Source of the DNA: Streptomyces marispadix
GTDB taxonomy: Bacteria > Actinomycetota > Actinomycetes > Streptomycetales > Streptomycetaceae
Assembly: GCF_022524345.1 (NCBI RefSeq)
Contig: NZ_JAKWJU010000002.1
Span: forward strand, 5,694,001-5,758,000
Direction: 5' to 3'
DNA length: 64,000 nucleotides
In this document: piece after piece, positions 1 to 10,419 of the stretch
How positions within the stretch are numbered: position 1 is the stretch's first letter
Layout of the letters: every line of letters starts with the position of its first letter
The notes under the pieces: model-generated
What the model saw: only the letters and a program-made list of their open reading frames with translations
Told to the model about the DNA's origin: nothing
Databases searched by the model: none
Made by a program: the position numbers and the translations under genes

Positions 1-93
1 GCGGTCACACCGGGCGACCGCATGCCCAGCAAGCGGGTCGCGACTTTCATCGAGATGGCCGTGGATCTCCTCAGGCCCGAGGTATTGAGATAA
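1..93 (+). CDS. C-terminal end of a probable LysR-family regulator (partial)
   Basis: Frame 1 is open from the first base to a TAA at 91-93 and gives 30 residues, ending RVATFIEMAVDLLRPEVLR. A short helix with this pattern (arginine, then a Phe-Ile hydrophobic helix before the stop) is common at the end of LysR-type effector domains. The gene start lies outside the window. The assignment rests on a short tail, so it is tentative; another regulator or a hydrolase tail is possible. Confidence 0.45.
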   Translation, partial: AVTPGDRMPSKRVATFIEMAVDLLRPEVLR

Positions 94-391
94 CCGAAGG
101 GACCTACGGAAATCCATTCTGGTTGACGAGGCCCCTTCTCCGTACGGTGGTGAATCAGTCCAATCCCCGGGCAGCGTCGTCGACTCGGAGGGAGCCACGT
201 GCCACCCATGGGAACGGAACTCGTCGAGTTCCCGAATGCGGCGACGCCCGCGACAGCCGGCAGGCCAGGACGGGAGGCATTCCTCACTCCACCTCGCCTG
301 TGCCGTCGCCGGTGGCGACCCGGAGTGAGTTCTCCCGGACGAGTCGCCGAGCGGCGGTGCAACAGATGAAATCCAGCGGAGGTACGTACGG

Positions 392-1657
392 ATGTCGAGC
401 ACAGCGACGGAAGTCCTCGTCGTGGGCGGGGGCCAGGCGGGGATCGCGATGAGCGAGCACCTCGGCAACTACGGTGTCCCGCACATCGTCCTGGAGCGCG
501 ACCGCGTCGCCGAGCGGTGGCGGACTTCCCGTTGGGATTCCCTCGTGGCCAACGGCCCGGCGTGGCACGACCGTTTCCCGAACCTGGAATTCCACTGCGA
601 CCCCGACGCCTTTCCCACCAAGGAAGAGGTGGCGGCCTATCTGGCGGAGTACGCGGAGAAGATCGACGCTCCGATCCGCACCGGGGTCGAGGTGACCTCC
701 GTGACCAAGAACATCGGAGAGCCCGGCTTCCGTGTGGCGACGTCGGAGGGCACCATCGACGCCCGCTACGTCGTGGCCGCGACGGGGCCCTTCCAGAAGC
801 CGGTGATCCCGGACGTCATACCCGAGGCGGCCCGCATCCACCAGATCCACTCCGGCGGCTACCGCAATCCGCGGCAGCTACCCGAAGGGGCCGTCCTCGT
901 CATAGGGGCCGGGTCCTCCGGTGTGCAGATCGCGGACGAACTGCGCCGGTCCGGGCGCGAGGTCTACCTCGCCGTCGGCCCGCACGACCGGCCCCCGCGA
1001 CGCTACCGCGGCCGTGACTTCGTCTGGTGGCTCGGCGTCCTCAACAAGTGGGAGGCGGCAACGCCGCCCCAGGGCGCCGAGCACGTCACCATCGCGGTCA
1101 GTGGAGCCCGGGGCGGCCACACAGTGGACTTCCGCGACCTCGCCGAGGACGGCATCACGCTGGTCGGGACGGCCGAGTCCTACGAGGACGGCAAGATCCG
1201 GTTCGCCTCGGACCTCAAGCAGAACATCGTCCAGGGCGACGCCAACTACCTGTCACTGCTTCAGGAGGCCGACGCCTACATCGAGCGCAACGGCCTCGAC
1301 CTGCCCGAGGAGCCGGAGGCGCACCGTCTGCGGGCCGACCCGCGGTGCGTGACGGACCCCCTGCTCGAACTCGACCTCGCCGAGGCGGGCATCGCCTCGA
1401 TCGTCTGGGCCACGGGCTTCACACAGGACTACGGCTGGCTGAAGGTCGACGCGTTCGACGAGAAAGGGCGACCGCGGCACCGGCGTGGCATCTCATCCGA
1501 GCCCGGCGTCTTCTTCCTCGGGCTGCCGTGGCAGTCACGGCGGGGATCAAGCTTCATCTGGGGTGTCTGGCACGACGCGAGATTCCTCGCCGACCACATC
1601 ATGATCCGCCGCTCCTACCGCGCCTACGGCTCGATGGAGGCGCCTGCGACAGCGTGA
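392..1657 (+). CDS. Flavin-containing monooxygenase / NAD(P)-binding oxidoreductase
   Basis: This is a 421-residue cytosolic flavoprotein. An N-terminal FAD-binding Rossmann motif (VVGGGQAGIA, residues about 9-18) is followed by a second dinucleotide motif (VIGAGSSGVQIADEL, about 170-185) for NADPH, and a late WATGF motif. This two-fold arrangement is that of FMO/CzcO-like monooxygenases, which insert oxygen at N, S or carbonyl groups. The ATG at 392 follows GGAGG at 378-382. It stands about 150 bp upstream of the RidA/DUF1028/M20 operon on the same strand and may supply its oxidised substrate; that link is inference. The substrate is unknown. Confidence 0.88.
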   Translation: MSSTATEVLVVGGGQAGIAMSEHLGNYGVPHIVLERDRVAERWRTSRWDSLVANGPAWHDRFPNLEFHCDPDAFPTKEEVAAYLAEYAEKIDAPIRTGVEVTSVTKNIGEPGFRVATSEGTIDARYVVAATGPFQKPVIPDVIPEAARIHQIHSGGYRNPRQLPEGAVLVIGAGSSGVQIADELRRSGREVYLAVGPHDRPPRRYRGRDFVWWLGVLNKWEAATPPQGAEHVTIAVSGARGGHTVDFRDLAEDGITLVGTAESYEDGKIRFASDLKQNIVQGDANYLSLLQEADAYIERNGLDLPEEPEAHRLRADPRCVTDPLLELDLAEAGIASIVWATGFTQDYGWLKVDAFDEKGRPRHRRGISSEPGVFFLGLPWQSRRGSSFIWGVWHDARFLADHIMIRRSYRAYGSMEAPATA

Positions 1658-1806
1658 CCGGACCCGCCCGCCGAGGCGCCTCCGGGACGGCACTCCGTCC
1701 CGCCGACGCACCGTCCGACGGCTTCGATTCCGGGGCCCCGAACGGCACTTGGGGCCCTTGCCGCGCCCTGTAGACCGGCGCGAGCTCTCGAAGATTGGGG
1801 AACTCT

Positions 1807-2223
1807 GTGAAGCACACGAGGATCCGTACGTTCAACACCAAGGACACCTACCCCGAGCAGAACCTCGACAACGACCTGTGCCAGGCCGTCGTCGCCGGTG
1901 GCGTCGTATATCTGCGGGGTCAGATCGGTCAGGACCTCGAAACCCGCGAGAGCGTCGGCATCGGCGACGTCGAGGCCCAGGCGGAGAAGGCGATGTCGAA
2001 CATCGCCATGCTGCTGGAGGAGGCCGGCGGTGAGCTTCAGGACATCGTGAAGGTCGTCGTCTACCTCACCGACATCCGCTACCGCGAGAGCGTCTACCGC
2101 GTGATGGGGCGTTGGCTCAAGGGCGTCCACCCCGTATCGACCGGCATCGTCGTACAGGCGCTCGCCCGCCCCGAGTGGCTCGTAGAGATCGACGCCACGG
2201 CCGTTCTCGGGGAGCGTGCATGA
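1807..2223 (+). CDS. RidA family protein (YjgF/YER057c/UK114)
   Basis: The product is a small trimeric-type RidA protein of about 138 residues. It shows the family pattern: an early QAVVAGGVVYLRGQIG strand, a QAEKAMSNIAMLLEEAG helix, and DIVKVVVYLTDIRYRESV. RidA proteins hydrolyse reactive enamine/imine intermediates; many operonic members act on a pathway-specific imine or carbamate. A GTG at 1807 is preferred because GGGGA at 1797-1801 is well placed for it; an in-frame TTG at 1795 would add four residues. The stop overlaps the next ATG (ATGA), so translation is coupled to the DUF1028 gene. Confidence 0.88.
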   Translation: MKHTRIRTFNTKDTYPEQNLDNDLCQAVVAGGVVYLRGQIGQDLETRESVGIGDVEAQAEKAMSNIAMLLEEAGGELQDIVKVVVYLTDIRYRESVYRVMGRWLKGVHPVSTGIVVQALARPEWLVEIDATAVLGERA

Positions 2224-2888
2224 CTTTCTCCATCTTGGCCAGGGACGACTCCGGCGCCTTCGGAATGGCGGTCACGTCGTCCTCTCCCTGTGTGGCCGCG
2301 CGATGCCTCCACCTTCGCTGCGGCGTGGGCGTCGTGGCCTCCCAGAACATCACCGACCCCCGGTTCGGTGACTGGCTCCTCGACAGGCTCGCCGAGGGCG
2401 ACTCGGCCGACGAGGCGCTGGCAAGGCTCCGCGAGCACGACGGCACCACGGCCTACCGTCAGTTGGCGGTCATCGGGGCGCAGGACGCTCCCGCCGTCCA
2501 CTCCGGCGAGCGGACACTCGGCGTCCACCACTCGCGGACGTCGGAGCACGCCGTGGCGGTCGGCAACCTGCTCGACAACACCGGCGTCGTCGACGCCGTC
2601 CTGAGGCAATTCCAGTCCGCCACCGGCGAGTTCGAGCAGCGGCTGCTCACAGCGCTGAAGGCCGGTCTGGCTGCCGGAGGCGAAGCCGGCGACCTCCACT
2701 CGGCCGGACTCGCGGTCGTCCGCGACGCCGGGTGGCGCGAGACCGACCTGCGCGTCGACTGGAGCGAGACCCCGGTCTCCGACCTGGAGGCGCTGCTCGA
2801 GATGTGGCTGCCGCAGCGCCGTGACTACGTGACGCGCGGCGTCGACCCCCGCACGGCCCCGGCATACGGGGTGCCCGGCGATGAGTGA
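2220..2888 (+). CDS. DUF1028 family protein (Ntn-hydrolase-like)
   Basis: The protein has 222 residues. It opens with MTFSILARDDSGAFGMAVTS, the characteristic N-terminus of DUF1028, a family with an Ntn-hydrolase-like fold; SPCVAARC and a long SQNITDPRFGDWLLDRL segment follow. The start is the ATG overlapping the RidA stop, and the stop overlaps the M20 gene start by 8 bp, so all three are translationally coupled. DUF1028 genes are often found with amidohydrolases, which suggests a role in amide or ureide breakdown, but no reaction can be assigned from this sequence. Confidence 0.88.
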   Translation: MTFSILARDDSGAFGMAVTSSSPCVAARCLHLRCGVGVVASQNITDPRFGDWLLDRLAEGDSADEALARLREHDGTTAYRQLAVIGAQDAPAVHSGERTLGVHHSRTSEHAVAVGNLLDNTGVVDAVLRQFQSATGEFEQRLLTALKAGLAAGGEAGDLHSAGLAVVRDAGWRETDLRVDWSETPVSDLEALLEMWLPQRRDYVTRGVDPRTAPAYGVPGDE

Positions 2889-4026
2889 GACGAGCGAGGC
2901 GAAGAAGCGCGTCCAGGACGACGTCGAGAGTGTCCACGGCGAACTGATCGCGCTGTCCGAGTACTTGCACCGCAATCCCGAGACGGCGTGGAACGAGGTC
3001 GAGTCCGCCAAGAAGGTGGCGGAGGTCCTGCGCCGGTACGGCTTCGACGTCACGGAGGACTTCGTCGGCCTGCCCACCGCCCTTCACGCCCGGTTCGGGT
3101 CGGGCACGAGGCGGATCGGCTACATGGCCGAGTACGACGCGTTGCCGGGCATCGGGCATGCGTGCGGCCACAATCTCATCTCGGCGATGTCCGTAGGCGC
3201 GGCGATCGCTCTCGCCCCGCGGGCAGACGAACTCGGAATCACCGTCGAGGTCTTCGGCACCCCTGCCGAGGAGGGCGGCGGCGGCAAGATCGAGATGCTC
3301 GACCGCGGCGCGTTCGAGGGCCTCGACTTCGCGATGATGGCCCACCCGGCTCCCGTGGACGTCGCTCGCGCCGTGCCCTTCGCCGTGTCGCACTCGGCGG
3401 TCCGCTACACGGGCAAGGCGGCGCACGCGGCCGCGTACCCGACCCATGGAAGAAACGCCGCGGACGCGTTCACCATCGCGCAGGTCGCGATCGGACTGCT
3501 GCGCCAGCAGTTGCCGCCCAGCGTGCGTGTGCACGGCATCGTCACCTCGGGCGGCGAGGCGCCGAACGCCATCCCGCAGTCGACGGCGGGACGTTGGTAC
3601 GTGCGCGCGGAGGACATGGCCGAACTCGCCGAGACCGAGGAGAAGGTGCGCCGCTGTTTCGAGGCGGGCGCGCTGGCCACGGGGTGCGACGTGGAGATCG
3701 AACCGGAGTCGCAGCCGTATTCCGACTTCCGCACTCACGAGCCGGCGTTGGCGTTGTACGAGCAGAACGCCGTCGAGTTGGGGCGCGAGTTCGTCACCGA
3801 GGGTCCGGAGACGCAGATGTGCCGCGCCTCGACGGACATGGGCAACGTCTCGCAGGTCGTCCCCGCCATCCACCCCTACATCGGTCTCGGCTGCTTTCCG
3901 GTGCTCAATCACCAGAGGGAGTTCGCCGATCACTGCATCGGCGAAGTCGCCTCGCGGACCCTGAGCGATGGTGCGACGGCCCTTGCGTGGACGGCGGTCG
4001 ACCTGGCACAGGGCTGGATGTCCTGA
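2881..4026 (+). CDS. M20 family amidohydrolase (AbgB / M20D-like)
   Basis: This 381-residue metal-dependent amidohydrolase of the carboxypeptidase/aminoacylase fold carries the metal-binding GHACGHN segment, the acidic TPAEEGGGGK loop and MMAHPAP, then a lid/dimerisation domain with AYPTHGRNAADA. The pattern is closest to p-aminobenzoyl-glutamate hydrolase and related M20D amidases, which cleave an amide between an acyl or aryl group and an amino acid. The gene overlaps the DUF1028 stop by 8 bp. A short hairpin (4029-4046) follows, and a convergent regulator pair lies beyond it. The substrate is unknown. Confidence 0.9.
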   Translation: MSETSEAKKRVQDDVESVHGELIALSEYLHRNPETAWNEVESAKKVAEVLRRYGFDVTEDFVGLPTALHARFGSGTRRIGYMAEYDALPGIGHACGHNLISAMSVGAAIALAPRADELGITVEVFGTPAEEGGGGKIEMLDRGAFEGLDFAMMAHPAPVDVARAVPFAVSHSAVRYTGKAAHAAAYPTHGRNAADAFTIAQVAIGLLRQQLPPSVRVHGIVTSGGEAPNAIPQSTAGRWYVRAEDMAELAETEEKVRRCFEAGALATGCDVEIEPESQPYSDFRTHEPALALYEQNAVELGREFVTEGPETQMCRASTDMGNVSQVVPAIHPYIGLGCFPVLNHQREFADHCIGEVASRTLSDGATALAWTAVDLAQGWMS

Positions 4027-4028
4027 GC

Positions 4029-4046
4029 GGACACGACCAGGTGTCC
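4029..4046. terminator. Short hairpin between convergent genes
   Basis: GGACAC and GTGTCC flank a 6-base loop 3 bp after the M20 stop codon. A stem of only 6 bp is weak, and there is no U-tract, as is usual in streptomycetes. It is a plausible bidirectional terminator and no more. Confidence 0.35.
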
Positions 4047-4069
4047 CTCGGCGTCCTGGCCGGCGCGGA

Positions 4070-4291
4070 CTAAGTCCGGGACATGTCCTCGGCCTCCCAG
4101 CGCAGCAGGTCGCCCGGCTGGCACCTGAGCGCCTCGCAGAGCGCGGCGAGCGTCGCGAAGCGCACCGCCTTGGCGCGTCCGTTCTTGAGTACGGCCAGGT
4201 TGGCGGGCGTGATCCCGACGCGGTCCGAGAGCTCGCCGACGGACATCTTCCGTCTGGCCAGCATCACGTCGATGTCTACGGCGATCGGCAT
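4070..4291 (-). CDS. Small XRE-type helix-turn-helix regulator (YozG-like)
   Basis: A 73-residue protein that is almost entirely one HTH_3/Cro-type domain: MLARRKMSVGELSDRVGI, ITPANLAVLKNGRAKAVR, then LAALCEALRCQPGDLLRW. The start at 4291 overlaps the DUF2975 stop by one base (TGATG on the minus strand). This two-gene order, membrane DUF2975 protein then tiny HTH protein, is widespread in Gram-positives. The HTH protein is presumed to regulate its own operon, possibly at the dyads at 4794-4831. Confidence 0.9.
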   Translation of the reverse strand: MPIAVDIDVMLARRKMSVGELSDRVGITPANLAVLKNGRAKAVRFATLAALCEALRCQPGDLLRWEAEDMSRT

Positions 4292-4782
4292 CAGATCACC
4301 TCGTCCAACTCGGCCTGCATCTGCGCGGCTTGGACGTCGCGTGCGACGGCCTGGGCGAGGAGCATCCGCAGCACGAGCACGATGAGCGCGACTCCCAGGA
4401 TGCCGACGCCGACGCCGCCCATGATGAGGGTGACGCCAGGGTCGGCCCGCTGGCCGGGCGCGTTGAGGGCCGTGACCGCGAACCACACGAGGGCAGCCGC
4501 CACGATCGCGCCGATCACGACGTCGACGTAGCGGAAGGCGGCGTGGGAGAACACGGTGCCGCGTCGCACCATCGTCACCAGCCGCCATACGCAGACCCCG
4601 ACGACCTGGACGGTCCCGATGCCCAGGATCGTGATCACGCGCAGCGGGGTCAGGGGGAGCGACCCGTCCTCAGGGTCGTTGCCGCTGACCAACGCCCACA
4701 CCATCAGTGCCTGTACGAACACGGAGCCGGTGAGCACCACCACGAGCACGGTGCGCAGCGCACCCACTGTCAGCTTTCCCAT
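4291..4782 (-). CDS. DUF2975 family membrane protein
   Basis: The protein has 163 residues and four predicted transmembrane segments, at about residues 10-32, 45-70, 85-107 and 118-145. The C-terminus is charged and helical (AQMQAELDEVI). The layout and the pairing with a small HTH gene match DUF2975, whose function is unknown. The ATG at 4782 is chosen because GGAGG (minus strand) stands 8 bases upstream; an ATG five codons earlier lacks such a site. The pair may act as a membrane sensor with a DNA-binding partner, but this is inferred only from the gene pairing. Confidence 0.85.
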   Translation of the reverse strand: MGKLTVGALRTVLVVVLTGSVFVQALMVWALVSGNDPEDGSLPLTPLRVITILGIGTVQVVGVCVWRLVTMVRRGTVFSHAAFRYVDVVIGAIVAAALVWFAVTALNAPGQRADPGVTLIMGGVGVGILGVALIVLVLRMLLAQAVARDVQAAQMQAELDEVI

Positions 4783-4793
4783 GGCCCATCCCT

Positions 4794-4831
4794 CCATCGA
4801 ATCGCGATGGGAACCTATCGAGTTTCGATAG
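4794..4831. promoter_or_regulatory. Two adjacent dyads upstream of the DUF2975-HTH pair
   Basis: The first dyad is CCATCG-N5-CGATGG at 4794-4810. The second is CTATCGA-GTT-TCGATAG at 4815-4831, a perfect 7-3-7 inverted repeat. Both contain an ATCGA-type core, and they lie 12-49 bp upstream of the DUF2975 start. They are candidate operators for the adjacent HTH protein, and the AT-rich second dyad could also overlap the -10 region. Confidence 0.5.
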
Positions 4832-5173
4832 ATGAGGCAAGGGGTGGGACGGACGATGGGCGGCCGACTCGCGCCGTGGCAGGGCGCCGCCGCCCGACGG
4901 CGCCGGCACATGCTGTGCCCCGCGTACCTGGCGCCCCCCCGTCGGCTCCTGAGGACGCTCCTGGGGACTGGCCAGGTTTGTGCGCCCAGGAGCGGACACC
5001 CGGCCCTCGACGGATGGCAACGACTTTTCACCCGGCGCAGTGGGCGTTCGTCCGGCCTCCGGCAGCGGGCGGCAGGGCGAAGTGTCAGCCCGGTCGGCCC
5101 CTGCCGTGCCTGTGGGGGGCGTGCAACGGGCGCCGCCGCTCGCTCGGCGGTCATGGAGGAGAGGTGAGTCGAG
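4832..5173. other. Intergenic region upstream of dnaK2
   Basis: About 340 bp with no credible gene. It holds the leader of the second dnaK gene, ending in GGAGAGG at 5157-5163 and GAGG at 5171-5174 next to the GTG start. I looked for HAIR (HspR) and CIRCE (HrcA) heat-shock operators and saw neither. Confidence 0.5.
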
Positions 5174-7060
<1,887 letters not shown>

Positions 7061-7206
7061 TTCTCCGGCGCCACGGCGGAGACGCCGCGAACGTGGGGCG
7101 GCCCCGCTACCGCGTGCCGCGCCGGGTGCGCGGCCTCGTGGGCCACTGAGGCGACAGGTGCACGGACCTGCCGGCGGTCTCGAAGGTGCGGTCCGGCCGC
7201 GGTCGC

Positions 7207-9069
7207 TCAACTCAGGCGCAGCGCAAGGAAGAAGTCGAGCTTGTCCTCCAGGCGGGACAGGTCGCGTCCCGTGAGCTGTTCGATGCGGCCTATGCGGTAG
7301 CGGAGGGTGTTGACGTGGAGGTGGAGGCCGTCCGCGCATCGGGTCCAGGAGCCGTCGGCGTCGAGGAACGCGGAGAGCGTGGGGAGGAGTTCCGCCCGGT
7401 GGCGGCGGTCGTACTCGCGAAGCGGTGCCAGCAGCCGGGCCGTGAAGGCGCGGCGCACGTCGTCCGGCACGAACGGAAGCAGCAGCACATGCGAAGCCAG
7501 TTCCTCGTGCCCGGCCGCGCATACGCGTCCCTCGCGGGCCGCGGCCACCCGCCTTGCGTGACGGGCCTCTTCGAGTGCGCCGTGCAGCCTGTCGGCGGAG
7601 TGGACGGTGGCGCTGACGCCGAGGGTGAGGCGTTCGTCGCCGGTGAGGCCGGCGGACAGCGGATCTTGTACGGCGGCCAGGAGGGCGCCCGCGTCCAGGC
7701 CGTGCCGGCGGGAGGCCGTAGCGGATGAGGCGTCGGCGGCGCCGTGGCTGTCGGCGGTGCCGCGTGCGGCGGACGCGCCGCGGTCGGGCGGGAGCGACGG
7801 AAGCGGTACGAGGGCGACGGCTTCGCTGCCCGTGTCGGTGACCGCCGCACGGTCGGCCGTCTCCACACCGGTGGCACGCGGATCGAGCAGGATCTCCTCC
7901 AGCAGCGACCGGCATCCGGGCCCGTCGGGGTGCGGCGAGCCGTCGAGGCGTGCGACGACGACCTGCCAGTGCGGCGCGCTGCCCAGTCCGGGCAGCAGCA
8001 CCGGTGCCGCTACCCGCAGCCGTGCGCCGATCTCCGCGGGCGGGGCGCCGGTGTGCAGCAGCTCCAGCACCTCGGTGGCGAGGCGGCGGCGTACGGTGCG
8101 GGCCGCGTCGCGGCGGTCGCGTTCGACGGCTATGAGCTGGGTGACGCCGTGCAGCAGGTCGAGCCGTTCCTCGGGCCAGTCGCCGGCGTCGTCCTCCACG
8201 GCGAGGAACCAGTCGGCGAGTGCGGGCCCTTCGGCCCCTTCGTGCACCGGGAAGAGTGAATACGTCGTGCCGCCGGCGTCGACCCGGTGCGGGCGCCGGG
8301 CGAGCGGCGAGCCCTGACCGGACGGTGCGCCCGGGCCGGACGCGGGGCGCCCGCCCTCGTGCCAGGGCCTGCCCCGGCGTACGGCCGCGAGGTGCTCGCC
8401 CGCGAGGCGTGAGCGCACTTCGGGGGGCAGGGCACCGGCGCCCGGGTTCCCGGCCGGGTTCGGGCCCGAGCCCCCGGCGGGCCCCGCTCCCGTTCCCTTC
8501 CCCGTCGCCGTTCCCGATCCCGAGGTGGGTTCCGAGCCCGCGCCCGCGACCGTACGGCCCGTCACGGACAGGACCCACGCCCGCAGGTCCAGGTCCGAGC
8601 CGAGCAGGTCGAGTACGACGTCGGGGCCGCCGCCCGCCGGGCCGGGCGACATCATCCGCCGGTGCCGGTCCACGACGGCCGCGAGGTCTCCCGCCCGCCC
8701 CGTGGAGACCTGCCGCAGGACATGTTCGGTGACCGTCGCGAAGGCCACGTCCTCCGTGACGGCGAACAGCGGCATCCGGTGCTCCGCGCAGGCCGTCACC
8801 AGGGACTCCGGCACCAGTCCGAACTCGGCCTCGCCCGCGGCCAGTCCCGTCACACCGGCGCCCGCGAGGATGCGTACGAAGGGCTCGGCGTCCTCCGGAT
8901 TCCGGTACCAGGCCAGGCCGGTCAGCACCAGTTCGCCGCCGGAGAGATAGCGGCTCGGGTCGCGCAGATCGGTGGTCATGACGCCCCGCACCGCGCGGTC
9001 CAGCCCGTCCTCTCCTGTGAGGAGGTGCAGACCGAGGGTGCCGGTCTCCAGGAGTGCGCGGAGACGCAT
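7207..9069 (-). CDS. pucR: PucR family transcriptional regulator of purine catabolism
   Basis: The protein has about 620 residues. An N-terminal PucR domain (RALLETGTLGLHLLTGEDGL, with LSGGELVLTGLAWYRNPEDA) precedes a central CdaR-like region and a C-terminal HTH_30 domain (FLDADGSWTRCADGLHLHVN then TLRYRIGRIEQLTGRDL). PucR-type proteins control purine and ureide degradation genes in response to a pathway metabolite. It is transcribed away from the xanthine dehydrogenase operon across a 426-bp intergenic region, the usual arrangement for the pathway regulator. The middle is lengthened by a Gly/Pro-rich linker. The start at 9069 gives the conserved MRLRALL terminus. Confidence 0.9.
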   Translation of the reverse strand: MRLRALLETGTLGLHLLTGEDGLDRAVRGVMTTDLRDPSRYLSGGELVLTGLAWYRNPEDAEPFVRILAGAGVTGLAAGEAEFGLVPESLVTACAEHRMPLFAVTEDVAFATVTEHVLRQVSTGRAGDLAAVVDRHRRMMSPGPAGGGPDVVLDLLGSDLDLRAWVLSVTGRTVAGAGSEPTSGSGTATGKGTGAGPAGGSGPNPAGNPGAGALPPEVRSRLAGEHLAAVRRGRPWHEGGRPASGPGAPSGQGSPLARRPHRVDAGGTTYSLFPVHEGAEGPALADWFLAVEDDAGDWPEERLDLLHGVTQLIAVERDRRDAARTVRRRLATEVLELLHTGAPPAEIGARLRVAAPVLLPGLGSAPHWQVVVARLDGSPHPDGPGCRSLLEEILLDPRATGVETADRAAVTDTGSEAVALVPLPSLPPDRGASAARGTADSHGAADASSATASRRHGLDAGALLAAVQDPLSAGLTGDERLTLGVSATVHSADRLHGALEEARHARRVAAAREGRVCAAGHEELASHVLLLPFVPDDVRRAFTARLLAPLREYDRRHRAELLPTLSAFLDADGSWTRCADGLHLHVNTLRYRIGRIEQLTGRDLSRLEDKLDFFLALRLS

Positions 9070-9495
9070 GGTCTTTCGCCGCCGTTCCGGGATGTGAGGG
9101 AGTGGCCCGAGGTCCGCGGTACCCGGGCGACCGTGGCCACGCCGATCCGTGTCCCCGTGTCCCCGTGCGCCCGTGCCCGCGCGGGCCGTGTGATGCCGCG
9201 AGAAATCAGCTCCGCGGCGTTCGTGCGAATCTACAAGAAGGCCGGGGTCGGGAGGCAAGACCTTCATGGTTTCGGTGACTGCCCCTGGCAAGTGATGCCC
9301 GGATGTACTGAACGGACATCGCCCGCGGCAGGGCCTGCCCGCGACCGGAGCCGGTCTCTCAGGCCCCTGTGCGGGCCTCTGCGTTCGGCACGGCGCACCC
9401 GCGTACGCCGCCGGACCGAGCAAGACGGGCAACCTGAAGAACCCGAGCAAGCCGAGCGAACTGAGCAAGCCGCGCGAACGAATCAAGAGGAGCCC
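9070..9495. other. Divergent regulatory region between pucR and the xdh operon
   Basis: 426 bp with no credible gene. The centre (about 9200-9310) is less GC-rich than its surroundings and must hold the promoters for both directions and probably the PucR sites. Close to the xdh start there are several imperfect GAGCAAG/CGAGCAAGCC copies (9417-9480). I could not identify a confident operator consensus. Confidence 0.45.
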
Positions 9496-10419
9496 ATGGA
9501 CTTCCTGCGTCCCGCCCGGTGGGAGGATGCGCTCGCCGCGAAGGCGGAGCACCCCGCCGCCGTGCCCATCGCGGGCGGCACAGACGTCATGGTCGAGATC
9601 AACTTCGACCAGCGCCGCCCCGAACAGCTTCTGGACCTCAACCGGATCACCGAGCTGTACGACTGGGAGACCGGCGAGGAGGAGGTCGCGCTCGGCGCCT
9701 GCGTCCCGTACACGAGGATCATCGAGAACCTGCGCCGTGAACTGCCCGGACTCGCGCTCGCCGCGCACACCGTCGGCTCCCCGCAGATCCGCAACCGCGG
9801 CAGCGTCGGCGGCAACCTCGGCGCCGCCTCGCCCGCGGGCGACTCCCACCCTCCGCTGCTGACCGCCGGTGCGGAGGTCGAGGCCGAGTCGGTACGCGGC
9901 TCACGCCGTATCCCCGTCGAGGAGTTCTTCACCGGGGTCAAGCGGAACGCGCTCGCCGACGACGAGCTGATCAAGCGGGTGCACGTCAGGAAGGCGAGCG
10001 GGCCGCAGCAGTTCTCCAAGATCGGCACCCGCAACGCCATGGTCATCGCGGTGTGCGGCTTCTCCGTGGCGCTGCATCCGCGGACCCGCGCCGTGCGGGC
10101 CGCCGTCGGCTCCGCCGGGCCGACTCCCTTCCGTGCCACGGCCGCCGAGGACTTCCTGGGCGCCGCCCTGGAGGAGGAGGGGCTCTGGGAGAGCGGCGGG
10201 TCCGTACCGGCGTCCGTGGCCAAGAAGTTCGCCGGGCTGTGCTCCGCGGCGTGCAGCCCCATCGACGACGTACGAGGCAGCGCCGCCTACCGCAGGCACG
10301 CCGTCGGCGTGATGGCCCGCCGGACCCTCGGCTGGGTCTGGGACGCCTACCGGGACGGCGGCCCGTCAGCGGCGGGCCACGGCGCCGGAAACGACGAAGG
10401 AGGCTCGCGATGCGCGTGA
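9496..10419 (+). CDS. Xanthine dehydrogenase FAD-binding subunit
   Basis: A 307-residue FAD-binding subunit of a molybdenum hydroxylase. It has the PIAGGTDVMVEI pyrophosphate loop near residue 25 and the canonical flavin segment QIRNRGSVGGNLGAASPAGD near residue 97, then the CO dehydrogenase flavoprotein C-terminal domain. It passes electrons from the Fe-S clusters to NAD+ during oxidation of hypoxanthine and xanthine to urate. The ATG at 9496 follows AAGAGGAG. Its stop overlaps the next gene by 10 bp, so the operon order is FAD, Fe-S, Mo subunit. The three-subunit layout is as in many actinobacteria. Confidence 0.92.
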   Translation: MDFLRPARWEDALAAKAEHPAAVPIAGGTDVMVEINFDQRRPEQLLDLNRITELYDWETGEEEVALGACVPYTRIIENLRRELPGLALAAHTVGSPQIRNRGSVGGNLGAASPAGDSHPPLLTAGAEVEAESVRGSRRIPVEEFFTGVKRNALADDELIKRVHVRKASGPQQFSKIGTRNAMVIAVCGFSVALHPRTRAVRAAVGSAGPTPFRATAAEDFLGAALEEEGLWESGGSVPASVAKKFAGLCSAACSPIDDVRGSAAYRRHAVGVMARRTLGWVWDAYRDGGPSAAGHGAGNDEGGSRCA

